From Lachnospiraceae bacterium (GTDB lineage Bacteria; Bacillota; Clostridia; Lachnospirales; Lachnospiraceae): a DNA stretch of 12,841 bases. The DNA is taken from NCBI GenBank assembly GCA_016293925.1, contig JAEDCX010000068.1:1-12841 (forward strand), read 5' to 3'. The notes beneath the pieces are model-generated. The model saw only the letters and a list, made by a program, of their open reading frames with translations. It was not told the origin of the DNA and did not search any database. Below are positions 5,247-12,841 of the stretch, piece after piece. The position numbers and the translations under genes are program-made. The number at the start of each line of letters is the position of its first letter. The stretch's first letter is position 1.

Positions 5247-7490
5247 ATGATAAAGAGAACGAAAAGAAGGGACGGTCATTTCAGAAACAGTCGGTTTTTC
5301 CTCATCATGCTGGCAGTGAATCTGACTCTGCTCGCTGTGGAAACGGTTCTTTTCGTGAATTACATGAACAAGAATAAAAGTGAGTATTACAACAGCTCCG
5401 TGGAGAAGATCGAGGATAGTGTAGAGGAACTCGTCAGTCAGCTGTCGAATTATTTTTCCATGCAGGATATGGTGATTCACTCCTACGCCACATACATGGA
5501 GGCTGAGCAGATGGATGTGGAGAGTGCGGTGGATTACCTGTCTCATTGGACGGCTTTCTACACGGAGATTGATCTGGTGGAAGTGGAGACGTTGAAGGGC
5601 GTGAGCATGCAGGGGACGGAGCTGGGCGGCAGGAGAGATATGCAGTATTCATTTGCCGGCAAAGAGGTCGTGGAGGAATTGTGCGACATGTACCGGGGCG
5701 TGGATGCGGCGACGGTAATTCCGGAGAGCGGGGTTCATATGACGGATAGCTTCCTGATGGAGGGAGTGGATGAATTTGTATTTGCGATCTATCAGCCGGT
5801 GCGATTGGACGACAGGCAGTATGTGTTGATGTTTACGTCGGAGGTATCCAGTCTGCAGTACAGCGGCCTGGATCGGATCAGCCTGGATCAGGAGAGGGGA
5901 CTTCTGCTGAATGAGGCCGGAGATATCCTGGCAGGCACCATGAAAGGGTTGCCGGAGAACGGGCACTTCAATTATTACGAGATTGTGGAGCAGCATGGAA
6001 GACCGGGGAAGAGCGAGGAAGCAAGGCGGGATGTAGCTGCCAATGAATACGGACGGTACGAAGGCTTTGCGGGAGACCTGGGCAATTTTGTCAGTGTATA
6101 CAGGCATATCCCCGGTACCAGAAATTGGGTATACATCTACCGGGAGAGCCGGGAGAAACTGATCAGCGCCAACGGGGCGTTTCGACAGTCGATTCTGATT
6201 ATCCAGGTGCTGGTGTTCTGGTTGCTGGTAGATGTCTGCGGGTATTATCTGTATAACCGGGTTCTGAAACGTCTGATCGTACAGGTGGATGAGCGGAACC
6301 GGGAACTGCAGGTGGCCAATCAGGCCAAAAACATATTTATTTCCAATATATCCCATGAGATCAGAACGCCCATCAATGCCGTGCTCGGAATGAATGAGAT
6401 GATTCTGCGGGAGGCGGAGGATCCGGCGATCCGAAGTTACAGTGCGGATATCAAAAAGGCGGGGAAATTACTGCTGGGAACGGTGAACGATATCCTGGAT
6501 TATTCCAAGATCGGCTCGGGGAAGATGAAGATTATCCCCCAGGATTATCATGTGGGTGAGATGGTGCTGGAACTGTGGAGCATGATTTCTGTAAAAGCCC
6601 GGGAGAAGCAGCTGACATTCAATCTGAACCTGAATCCACGGATTCCCAGAATTCTGCGGGGAGATGAACTGCGGATTAAACAGGTGATCCTGAATCTGCT
6701 CACCAATGCGGTGAAATATACGGAGAAAGGGTACATATCCCTGAATGTGGATTATGAGGAACAGGGCGGCGGAGATGTGGATCTGCTGGTCTGTGTCAAG
6801 GATACCGGCATCGGGATCCGCAAAGAGGATATGGAGAAGCTGTTTACTGCATTTGAACGGCTGGATGAGCAGAAGAACCGGGGAATCGAAGGAACCGGTC
6901 TGGGGATGAGTATTGTGACCAGACTATTGACCCAGATGGACAGCCGGTTGGAGGTAGAGAGTGAATATGGGCACGGATCGGAATTCTCGTTCCGACTGCC
7001 CCAGCATGTTACAGATGAAACTCCGGTGGGCAGCCTGGATGAGATCCACAGGCAGATGCAGGCGAAGGAGGAGAAGAATACCACCGGGCTGCAGCATTGT
7101 AACGCCAGGATTCTGGCGGTGGATGATATCAGAACCAATCTGGTGGTATTGCAGGGACTTCTGAAAGGAAGCGGCATCACGGTGGATACGGCGGAGAGCG
7201 GCGAGGAATGTCTCAGGCTGCTTGCAGAGAATACATACGATCTTATTTTCCTGGATCACAGGATGCCGAATATGGATGGTATGGAGACGCTGGAGCGAAT
7301 CCGGCAGATGCAGTGTGTGGATCCGTCAATTCCGGTGATTGCACTGACGGCCAATGTGGATTCCGACTCGCGTGAGATGTATCTGGAGCATGGCTTCACG
7401 GATTTTCTGTCCAAACCCCTTACATGGGATATGCTGGAAAAACGATTGCTGCAATATCTGCCACAGAAGAAAACGGAACGGGGAGAATGA
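5247..7490 (+). CDS. Membrane hybrid sensor histidine kinase with C-terminal receiver
   Basis: A 747-residue phosphorelay sensor. AGGAGG (5230-5235) precedes both TTG 5241 and ATG 5247; I prefer ATG although TTG has the tighter spacing. One membrane helix (about 16-38), an extracytoplasmic sensor of about 270 residues (Cache/PDC-like by layout, not by motif), and a second helix (about 314-337) are followed by the HisKA domain with phospho-acceptor His370 in SHEIRTP. The ATPase domain has Asn487 (NLLTNAVKYT), the DTGIGI box at 519, FTAFERLD and GTGLGM at 549. The receiver (about 620-740) has acidic Asp626/Asp627, phospho-acceptor Asp670 (LDHRMPNMDG), Thr701 and Lys723, all intact. There is no HPt or output domain after it, so the phosphate must pass to a separate HPt protein or regulator not in this window. 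The signal is unknown. The next gene overlaps its stop, so the two are co-transcribed. Confidence 0.95.
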   Translation: MIKRTKRRDGHFRNSRFFLIMLAVNLTLLAVETVLFVNYMNKNKSEYYNSSVEKIEDSVEELVSQLSNYFSMQDMVIHSYATYMEAEQMDVESAVDYLSHWTAFYTEIDLVEVETLKGVSMQGTELGGRRDMQYSFAGKEVVEELCDMYRGVDAATVIPESGVHMTDSFLMEGVDEFVFAIYQPVRLDDRQYVLMFTSEVSSLQYSGLDRISLDQERGLLLNEAGDILAGTMKGLPENGHFNYYEIVEQHGRPGKSEEARRDVAANEYGRYEGFAGDLGNFVSVYRHIPGTRNWVYIYRESREKLISANGAFRQSILIIQVLVFWLLVDVCGYYLYNRVLKRLIVQVDERNRELQVANQAKNIFISNISHEIRTPINAVLGMNEMILREAEDPAIRSYSADIKKAGKLLLGTVNDILDYSKIGSGKMKIIPQDYHVGEMVLELWSMISVKAREKQLTFNLNLNPRIPRILRGDELRIKQVILNLLTNAVKYTEKGYISLNVDYEEQGGGDVDLLVCVKDTGIGIRKEDMEKLFTAFERLDEQKNRGIEGTGLGMSIVTRLLTQMDSRLEVESEYGHGSEFSFRLPQHVTDETPVGSLDEIHRQMQAKEEKNTTGLQHCNARILAVDDIRTNLVVLQGLLKGSGITVDTAESGEECLRLLAENTYDLIFLDHRMPNMDGMETLERIRQMQCVDPSIPVIALTANVDSDSREMYLEHGFTDFLSKPLTWDMLEKRLLQYLPQKKTERGE

Positions 7491-8617
7491 TGAAACAGAC
7501 CTTACAGTATGTAGACAATTATGATGCAGAAGACGTATACCGGGCGGTTTGCCGTAGTTTTGAAGCACTGGATATTGCCTCGGACCTGCGTCCCGGAATG
7601 AAAGTTGCGATCAAACCGAATCTGATTATTGCCAAGGGTCCGGAGGCGGTGGCAACGACGCATCCGGAGGTGATCCGGGCAGTGGGACGGTGGCTTACGG
7701 AACAGGGGGTTACCGATATTACGCTGGCGGAGAGTTCCGGAGGACTCTACAATGCGGAATACATGAAACGGATTTATCGCGCCACGGGCGTGGAGTCGGT
7801 AAAAGAGTACATGAAGCTGAATATGGATTTCTCCGCGCGGAATGTGGAGTGCCGGGAAGGATTCGCTAATCACTCCTTTCACCTGATTACGCCGATTGTG
7901 GAAGCGGATTACATCATCAATATCTGCAAACTGAAGACCCATTCCATGACCGGATATTCCGGAGGAATCAAGAATCTGTTCGGTACGATTCCGGGTCTGG
8001 AGAAACCGCAGATGCACTATCGCTGGCCGGAGATTGAGGATTTCTCCAACATGCTGCTGGAACTGGCGCAGACCGTGAATCCGCAGGTGACGGTGATTGA
8101 TGCGATTGATGCGATGGAAGGAGACGGTCCCACGGGAGGAACCTGCCATCCCCTGCACATGCTTCTGGCGTCCAGGGACTGCTATACACAGGACTATTTT
8201 GCCGCGGGGCTGATGGGGATCAAACCGGAAGAGATTGTGATGATCCGGCAGGCAGTGGAGAGAGGACTGGCGAAGCCGGAGGAGATGGAACTGGTGGGAG
8301 ATCCGGTGCCGGAGGGCTTGACGCCCTTTGTGAAGCCGCGGACCATCGGGCTGGATTTTGTGGACAGTGTACCGAGAATCTTCCGAAGACCCTTTCAGTG
8401 GGTTGCAAAGCATTTCCTGCGCTCCTATCCACAGCTGATTCCGGAGAAATGCGTGGGCTGCGGAAAGTGTGCGGAGAGCTGTCCGGCGCATGTCATTGAG
8501 ATCAGAAACCGGAAAGCCCGGTTCGGCCGCAGGAAATGTATCTCCTGCTTCTGTTGCCAGGAGATGTGTCCGATGAAGGCCATCACGGTGAAAAAAGCAT
8601 TCATGAAGAAGAAATAG
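7490..8617 (+). CDS. DUF362 domain protein with two 4Fe-4S ferredoxin clusters
   Basis: A 375-residue predicted cytoplasmic iron-sulfur protein. Two ATGs stand side by side at 7487 and 7490; 7490 is better spaced from GGGGAG (7480-7485). Either way the start overlaps the kinase stop (ATGATGA), indicating translational coupling. Residues 1-300 form the DUF362 domain: KVAIKPNLIIAKGPEAVATTHPEVIRAV near the start, VEADYIINICKLKTHSMTGYSGGIKNLFGTIPG in the middle, TVIDAIDAMEGDGPTGGT later. The C-terminus holds two clusters: Cys321, 324, 327, 331 (CVGCGKCAESCP) and Cys350, 353, 356, 360 (CISCFCCQEMCP), the second with an extra Cys355. DUF362 proteins are common in anaerobes and their reaction is not established; a redox or electron-transfer role is likely from the clusters. 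The basic tail ends KKAFMKKK. Family call is firm; function and link to the kinase are open. Confidence 0.93.
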   Translation: MKQTLQYVDNYDAEDVYRAVCRSFEALDIASDLRPGMKVAIKPNLIIAKGPEAVATTHPEVIRAVGRWLTEQGVTDITLAESSGGLYNAEYMKRIYRATGVESVKEYMKLNMDFSARNVECREGFANHSFHLITPIVEADYIINICKLKTHSMTGYSGGIKNLFGTIPGLEKPQMHYRWPEIEDFSNMLLELAQTVNPQVTVIDAIDAMEGDGPTGGTCHPLHMLLASRDCYTQDYFAAGLMGIKPEEIVMIRQAVERGLAKPEEMELVGDPVPEGLTPFVKPRTIGLDFVDSVPRIFRRPFQWVAKHFLRSYPQLIPEKCVGCGKCAESCPAHVIEIRNRKARFGRRKCISCFCCQEMCPMKAITVKKAFMKKK

Positions 8618-8630
8618 AGCATTCATGAAG
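8596..8630 (+). repeat. 13-bp direct repeat spanning the DUF362 stop
   Basis: AGCATTCATGAAG occurs at 8596-8608, inside the last codons, and at 8618-8630, immediately after the TAG stop, giving a 22-bp period. It looks like a small slippage duplication of the gene's 3' end. Confidence 0.7.
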
Positions 8631-8789
8631 CAAAAGAGAATATAGAGATTGACGCGGTTTCTGACAGAATTCCATGCCTCATCGGGATTCCGGAAACAAC
8701 AGCGGATTGCTGGCCATGACGGAGGTTTTTGGATGTCTTTGTGACATGGAAAATTCTTACGATTATGGCTTTTCTTTTTGGTCTTTTGG

Positions 8790-8798
8790 TGATATAGT
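8790..8798 (+). promoter_or_regulatory. Candidate extended -10 promoter for helicase gene
   Basis: TGA followed by TATAGT (8793-8798) is an extended -10 in the 250-bp gap before ATG 8868. The -35 position (about 8770-8775, TTTTCT) is only T-rich. The implied leader would be about 60 bases and would contain the hairpin at 8808-8830. I see no terminator or convincing gene in the rest of this gap (8618-8867). Confidence 0.4.
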
Positions 8799-8807
8799 GG
8801 TGATTAC

Positions 8808-8830
8808 CCTCTCGCCTTTTCGGGGAGAGG
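8808..8830 (+). other. Leader hairpin upstream of helicase gene
   Basis: CCTCTC (8808-8813) pairs with GAGAGG (8825-8830), with two further C-G pairs possible inside and a T-rich loop. There is no T-run after it, so it is not a terminator. It lies about 37 bases before ATG 8868 and could affect mRNA stability or translation. Confidence 0.45.
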
Positions 8831-8867
8831 CAAATCGGAAGAGCCGCATACGGCAGAAAGGGGAAAC

Positions 8868-11800
8868 ATGAGCAAACTACCCGGTATTACAAGACAGGAT
8901 GAAGAACAACACCTGAAACGGATGATTCACATTGCCGAACAGAATCTTGCGAGAACGCAGGGAGATGTGCAGGCTCTGGCAGAGGAACTGAAGAATCTGC
9001 TGGAGATCTATGACAATGATGATCGGGAAGGTCTGGCACAGTGGTTCAATACCGATGCCAGGTATCAGGAGATGAGCCGAGATCTGAAGCGTATGGAACG
9101 GACCCGTAAGAAGCCATATTTCGGACGGATCGATTTCACGGATGCAGATGGGGCACAGGAAGAAGCCTACTATATCGGACGCGCTGTGATTGCCGAGGAT
9201 GCATCCAAGCCGGATGTCATTGACTGGAGAGCACCGATCGCCAGCGTGTATTACGAGAAGTCACTGGGCAAGTGTAAGTATTCCGTAAAGGGGGAGGGAA
9301 GTTATGAGATTGACCTGACCCGCAAGAGAACCTATGAGATTGAGAACGACGAACTGAAGGATTTCTACGATTCGGATGTGGTGGCGAATGATGAACTGCT
9401 GACCAGATATCTGGCCAAGAACAAAAGAGCAGTGCTCAGCGAGATCATCGCAACGATTCAGCAGGAGCAGAATGAGATCATCCGTATGACACCGAAACAC
9501 AATGTGGTCGTGCAGGGGGTGGCCGGTTCCGGGAAAACCACCGTTGCGATGCACAGAATCTCCTATATTCTCTACAATTACGAACTGGAATTCAAGCCGA
9601 AGGATTTCTATATCATCGGCAGTAACCGGATTCTGTTGAATTATATTACCGGAGTGCTGCCGGATCTGGATGTCTACGGCGTATCCCAGATGGTTATGGA
9701 GCAGTTGTTTGTGCGGCTTCTCTACGAAGACTGGGACAAGCGTTACGAGATCGTCCCGGTGGACAAACAGGACAGCAGGGAAGCTGTAAAGGGAACCTAT
9801 GGGTGGTTCCGTGATCTGGAACGGTTCTGTATTCGATATGAGTGGGATCATCTGCCGCATGAGGATGTCGTGGCAGAGAAAACAGGGCATGTGCTGATGA
9901 GTGCATCCTATATTGAGAAACTGTTTCAGGCGTCCGTGGAGTTATCTTTTAACGATCTGAAGAAGCGATTGAATGAGTATGTGACTGCGAAACTGGAGAA
10001 TGAGATCTATGGAAGGGATTTTACCTACAGTGCGGAAGACAAAAAAGCACTGATGCGTAAGTATGGTGCTTATTTCGGCAGGGAGGAGTTCAAGGATGAT
10101 ATTTTCCGGCTGTATCGGGAATTCCTGCAGGAGCAGGAGCTGGCGGGGAAACCGGTACGCATTCCGGAATCCTGCTTTGATGTCTATGATCTTGCGGCGC
10201 TTGCCTATCTCTATAAGAAACTGAAGGAGACGGAAGTGATTCAGGAGGCAAGTCATGTGGTCATCGACGAAGCCCAGGATTACGGCATGATGGTGTATGG
10301 GTGTCTTCATTACTGTCTCAGTAAGTGTACCTATACCATCATGGGGGATGTGTCCCAGAACATTTCCTTTGAATACGGTCTGACGGACTGGGAGGAATTG
10401 AAACAATTGATGCTGCCGGATCCCTATGACTTCTTCGGACTGCTACGCAAGAGCTACCGGAATACGGTAGAGATTTCGGAATATGCCACGAATATCCTGC
10501 AGCACGGTGATTTTCCGGTGTACCCGGTGGAACCGATCATCCGGCATGGAGAGGAAGTCCGGACGGTTGCCTGCCGGAATTACGGGGAACTGGTGTACAC
10601 TGCAGAACAGACAATTGACGGATGGATACGGAAGGGGCATGAAACCATAGCGGTAATCTGCAAGGATGCGGCAGAAGCACAGCGGGTCGGAGAGAGTCTC
10701 GGCAGCAGGATGACGGTCGTGGATTTTGGAGATGAGAATGCAGAGTTTACGCAGGGTGTGATGGTTCTGCCGATTGAATTTGCCAAAGGTCTGGAGTTCG
10801 ACGCGGTGCTGCTGTTCGATACCTCCGAGGAGAATTATCCGAACTGCTCCGGCAATGTGAAACTGTTATATGTTGCGGCTACCCGTGCACTGCATGAACT
10901 GGTGGTTCTCTACAGCGGAACCCAGACCCGGTTGATTACGGAGCAACTCTCGGAGGAGAAGAAGCTGCGATCCCTGGTGGGCAGAACCAGACCGAAGGCG
11001 AAACTGAAACAGGAGGAACCGGAGAGAACCAAAGCGGAGATTATGGCGGAGCAGGCTGCGGAGGGTCATGTGGAGATGGCTGTCCGGGAGATGTTCGGGC
11101 CGAGGCGGATCGAAGCGGTGAAGCCGGTTGCAACGGTGAAGAAGCCTATGGCGGCGGCCAAGGTAAAGTTTGAAAAAGAGCAGAAGGCGGAGGAGCAGAA
11201 GACGGAATTCATGGATATGCCGGGCAGTACCAGTCTGCGTCCGCTGGGACATGGCAAGATCGATACTGCAGTGAAATGGGTGATGCCGGGAAAACACTAT
11301 GTGGATCTGACCAGTGCGTACGGCTTGCTCCGGATTACGCCGGTGGCAGCAGATATGGTTCGCGTCAGTTTTATGCGGGGAAGAGTCGTGACACTGCCGG
11401 AGTGTTCCCCGGAGATTCCTGCCGGTGATGTGTCCTGGAACTACCGGGATCTGCGGGATGCGGTGGAGATCACAACTGAAAAGGTGTTGGTTCGTGTGGA
11501 CAAGAAATCCGGCGCGGTTCAGTTCTATACGCCGAAAGGACAGCTTCTGTTGCGGGAGAGTCTGAAACTCCCGAGACAGACAGAGAGCGGTGCAAGGAAG
11601 CTGTGCTGGACATATTTCGACTGGCAGAAGGCGGAGAAACTGAAGGCAAGGGATGCGGATCCGGAGCAGTTCCGGGAGATCGGACTATCTGCCAGATATG
11701 TATCCCACGGACCGGAAGCGTCTCTTCTGCCCTGCATCCGCAGTGACTTCGGCTATCAGCTTCTGGTGGAGACCAAGGTTCCCGTTCTGTGCTGCAATGT

Positions 11801-11885
11801 GGCTGCCTACGGACCGTACCTGCATTGCGAGGGAACGGATCTGATCGATTATTATTTCCAGGTTTCAACGAGTTTGGAACGGTAG
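8868..11885 (+). CDS. HelD/UvrD-like superfamily 1 helicase fused to a GH31-N-like beta domain
   Basis: A 1005-residue protein; ATG 8868 follows AAAGGGG by four bases. Residues 1-700 match HelD-type helicases, which in Gram-positives free RNA polymerase from DNA. An N-terminal helical arm (about 10-85) is followed by YFGRIDF...YIGR...VIDWRAPIASVYYE, typical of HelD. ATPase motifs are all present: Walker A GVAGSGKTT (Lys223), Walker B VIDEAQDY (Asp467, Glu468), motif III IMGDVSQNI, motif IV RKSYRNT, motif V EFAKGLEFDAVLLFD and motif VI LYVAATRAL (Arg673). A charged Ala/Lys/Glu linker (about 705-795) leads to an extra domain, about 802-1000: LRITPVAADMVRVSF, KVLVRVDKKSGAVQFYTPKGQLLL, FGYQLLVETKVPVLCCN, DLIDYYFQV. 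This resembles the N-terminal galactose-mutarotase-like domain of GH31 alpha-glucosidases, without the catalytic barrel. The frame is unbroken. The helicase call is firm; the extra domain is by pattern. It is followed after 38 bp by DUF554. Confidence 0.9.
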   Translation: MSKLPGITRQDEEQHLKRMIHIAEQNLARTQGDVQALAEELKNLLEIYDNDDREGLAQWFNTDARYQEMSRDLKRMERTRKKPYFGRIDFTDADGAQEEAYYIGRAVIAEDASKPDVIDWRAPIASVYYEKSLGKCKYSVKGEGSYEIDLTRKRTYEIENDELKDFYDSDVVANDELLTRYLAKNKRAVLSEIIATIQQEQNEIIRMTPKHNVVVQGVAGSGKTTVAMHRISYILYNYELEFKPKDFYIIGSNRILLNYITGVLPDLDVYGVSQMVMEQLFVRLLYEDWDKRYEIVPVDKQDSREAVKGTYGWFRDLERFCIRYEWDHLPHEDVVAEKTGHVLMSASYIEKLFQASVELSFNDLKKRLNEYVTAKLENEIYGRDFTYSAEDKKALMRKYGAYFGREEFKDDIFRLYREFLQEQELAGKPVRIPESCFDVYDLAALAYLYKKLKETEVIQEASHVVIDEAQDYGMMVYGCLHYCLSKCTYTIMGDVSQNISFEYGLTDWEELKQLMLPDPYDFFGLLRKSYRNTVEISEYATNILQHGDFPVYPVEPIIRHGEEVRTVACRNYGELVYTAEQTIDGWIRKGHETIAVICKDAAEAQRVGESLGSRMTVVDFGDENAEFTQGVMVLPIEFAKGLEFDAVLLFDTSEENYPNCSGNVKLLYVAATRALHELVVLYSGTQTRLITEQLSEEKKLRSLVGRTRPKAKLKQEEPERTKAEIMAEQAAEGHVEMAVREMFGPRRIEAVKPVATVKKPMAAAKVKFEKEQKAEEQKTEFMDMPGSTSLRPLGHGKIDTAVKWVMPGKHYVDLTSAYGLLRITPVAADMVRVSFMRGRVVTLPECSPEIPAGDVSWNYRDLRDAVEITTEKVLVRVDKKSGAVQFYTPKGQLLLRESLKLPRQTESGARKLCWTYFDWQKAEKLKARDADPEQFREIGLSARYVSHGPEASLLPCIRSDFGYQLLVETKVPVLCCNVAAYGPYLHCEGTDLIDYYFQVSTSLER

Positions 11886-11923
11886 AATCCGGATGATTTT
11901 ACAGAAGAGAGAAGGTTAGTGAA

Positions 11924-12670
11924 ATGATAGGAGTAGGAACATTGATCAATACAGCCGCAGTTATTGTGGGCGGTCTAATTGGCCTTTTGCTGAAAAACGG
12001 TCTGAAGGAGGACCTACAGAAATCCCTGCAGAAGGCCTGCGGAATTGCAACGATCTTCATAGGGGCGTCTGGAACCCTTGGGAAGATGTTTGTGATCCGG
12101 GATGAGGGCATAGAGACGAAGGGAAGCATGCTGTTGATATTCAGTCTGGTAATCGGCATTGCCATCGGGGAACTGCTGCGGCTGGAGAGCCGGATGGACA
12201 ATCTCGGGGAGAAGATCAAGCGTCTGGTGCGCCGGGAGAATGATAACCGGTTCGTGGACTCTTTTGTGAATGTTTCCCTGATTATCTGTGTGGGTGCCAT
12301 GGCGATTGTGGGATCTATTCAGGACGGAATGAGCGGAGACTATTCTATGCTGGCGGCAAAGTCGATATTGGACTTCGTTATTGTTATGGTGTTTGCTTCT
12401 TCCGGCGGAGTGGGAAGTGTGTTCGCAGCGGTTCCTCTTTTCCTGTATCAGGGAGCAATTACCCTTGCGGCCGCAGTGGGTGGTTCTTTCATCAGTGAAA
12501 CGATCATCAATGACCTGTCCTTTGTGGGTTCTGCGCTGATCTTCTGCGTGGGTCTGAATCTGGCGGTCGGGAAAAAGATTCCTGTGGGAAATCTTCTGCC
12601 TGCATTGGTGGTGCCTGTGGCATATCGGCTGATCCTGATGATTCCGTGGGTACAAAACATACAGTTCTGA
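11924..12670 (+). CDS. DUF554 family integral membrane protein
   Basis: A 248-residue membrane protein of the DUF554 (YdfK/YqgA) family, whose function is unknown. ATG 11924 has GAAGG (11911-11915) eight bases upstream. The family's opening is clear: MIGVGTLINTAAVIVGGLIGLLLKNGL, then GIATIFIGASGTLGKM and LLIFSLVIGIAIGELLRLE. The conserved middle reads FVNVSLIICVGAMAIVGSIQDGMSGDYSMLAAKSILDFVIVMVFASSGGVGSVFAAVPLFLYQG, and the end is IFCVGLNLAVGKKIPVGNLLPALVVPV. About six or seven hydrophobic segments are visible, with one charged cytoplasmic stretch (RLESRMDNLGEKIKRLVRREND). Length is normal. It lies 38 bp behind the helicase with no terminator between, so it is probably on the same transcript, but nothing suggests a shared function. 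Confidence 0.93.
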   Translation: MIGVGTLINTAAVIVGGLIGLLLKNGLKEDLQKSLQKACGIATIFIGASGTLGKMFVIRDEGIETKGSMLLIFSLVIGIAIGELLRLESRMDNLGEKIKRLVRRENDNRFVDSFVNVSLIICVGAMAIVGSIQDGMSGDYSMLAAKSILDFVIVMVFASSGGVGSVFAAVPLFLYQGAITLAAAVGGSFISETIINDLSFVGSALIFCVGLNLAVGKKIPVGNLLPALVVPVAYRLILMIPWVQNIQF

Positions 12671-12710
12671 AACGGTTAGACCGTCGGGCGTTCTTCGGAG
12701 ATGTCTTCTG

Positions 12711-12841
12711 GTGCTGACCTGTCTGGTGCTGAGCCTGATATACGGGCTGGATCGGCGGTGCCTTGCGGCCATTTCAGGCGCGGCGCTGGGCATTCTGGTC
12801 ACTGCGGTACTGGGCTACTTTTTTACCGATCTGTTTCAGAT
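12711..12841 (+). CDS. Partial hydrophobic protein, possibly YibE/F family; start uncertain, 3' cut by window
   Basis: After the DUF554 stop a hydrophobic frame (open from 12642) reads VLTCLVLSLIYGLDRRCLAAISGAALGILVTAVLGYFFTDLFQ and leaves the window. The pattern, a helix, then YGLDRRCLAAISGA, then a second glycine-rich helix, recalls the GFxRKTLAAxLGTLGG region that lies inside YibE/F membrane proteins rather than at their start. There is no ATG in this frame; GTG 12711 with GGAG at 12696-12699 is the only candidate start. Thus it may be a gene with a GTG start, or an N-terminally deleted remnant. The family guess is weak. Confidence 0.4.
   Translation, partial: MLTCLVLSLIYGLDRRCLAAISGAALGILVTAVLGYFFTDLFQ

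Noticed and set aside
4446..5546. Long minus-strand frame (366 codons) opposite the subtilase end and kinase start
   Set aside because: It crosses two genes with clear domains, their intergenic gap and terminator; its composition is Arg/His/Cys-rich without domains.
7502..8626. Minus-strand frame (374 codons) opposite DUF362
   Set aside because: Exact shadow of a gene with conserved cluster motifs; no ribosome site or family pattern.
8674..8871. 65-codon open frame in the gap before the helicase gene
   Set aside because: No ribosome binding site at its ATG, no recognisable domain, and it covers the candidate promoter and leader hairpin; only its four-base overlap with ATG 8868 is suggestive.
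12672..12684. ACGGT-TAG-ACCGT hairpin just after the DUF554 stop
   Set aside because: Only five pairs and no T-run, so it is not a supported terminator.

Overview
All the genes I can support lie on the + strand. The window looks like chromosomal DNA from a Gram-positive anaerobe of the class Clostridia, most likely Lachnospiraceae. The grounds are a perfect CIRCE operator in front of an hsp20 gene, GGAGG-type ribosome binding sites, a Csp-like subtilase, a DUF362/ferredoxin protein, a hybrid histidine kinase of clostridial style, and a small YPKRA(R/K)GLVKNGRA N-terminal module that I recall from Lachnospiraceae hypothetical proteins. The placement rests on memory of families; no search was run.

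Layout. (1) 3-455: C-terminal part of a GNAT acetyltransferase cut by the window edge. (2) 458-1963: a promoter, a pair of 19-bp direct repeats, then an acidic beta-rich/coiled-coil protein whose coding frame extends about 60 codons upstream of its best start without any ATG/GTG/TTG near the expected N-terminus; it ends in a clear terminator. (3) 1991-2739: a heat-shock unit made of CIRCE, a sigma-A promoter, hsp20 and a strong terminator. (4) 2741-3371: the wreck of a membrane spermidine-synthase-like gene, with its 5' part missing, a one-base shift at a G-run and an apparent internal deletion of the catalytic domain. (5) 3411-5117: an intact cytoplasmic subtilase of the clostridial Csp type. 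(6) 5193-8617: an operon of a membrane hybrid histidine kinase and a translationally coupled DUF362 protein with two 4Fe-4S clusters. (7) 8790-12670: a leader with a hairpin, a 1005-residue HelD/UvrD-like helicase with an unexpected C-terminal sugar-enzyme-like domain, and a DUF554 membrane protein. (8) 12671-12841: start of a hydrophobic reading frame resembling part of a YibE/F protein, without a good start codon.

How they work together. Only two pairs look functionally or transcriptionally linked: kinase with DUF362 (overlapping start and stop) and helicase with DUF554 (38-bp gap, no terminator). The rest are single units with their own control signals. The most unusual object is the helicase fused to a domain that resembles the N-terminal, non-catalytic beta-sandwich of GH31 glycosidases. 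Next are the 5' end of the gene at 564/744, where an ATA start may be used, and the multiply damaged spermidine-synthase-like gene. I see no CRISPR array, tRNA, rRNA, insertion sequence or phage gene.
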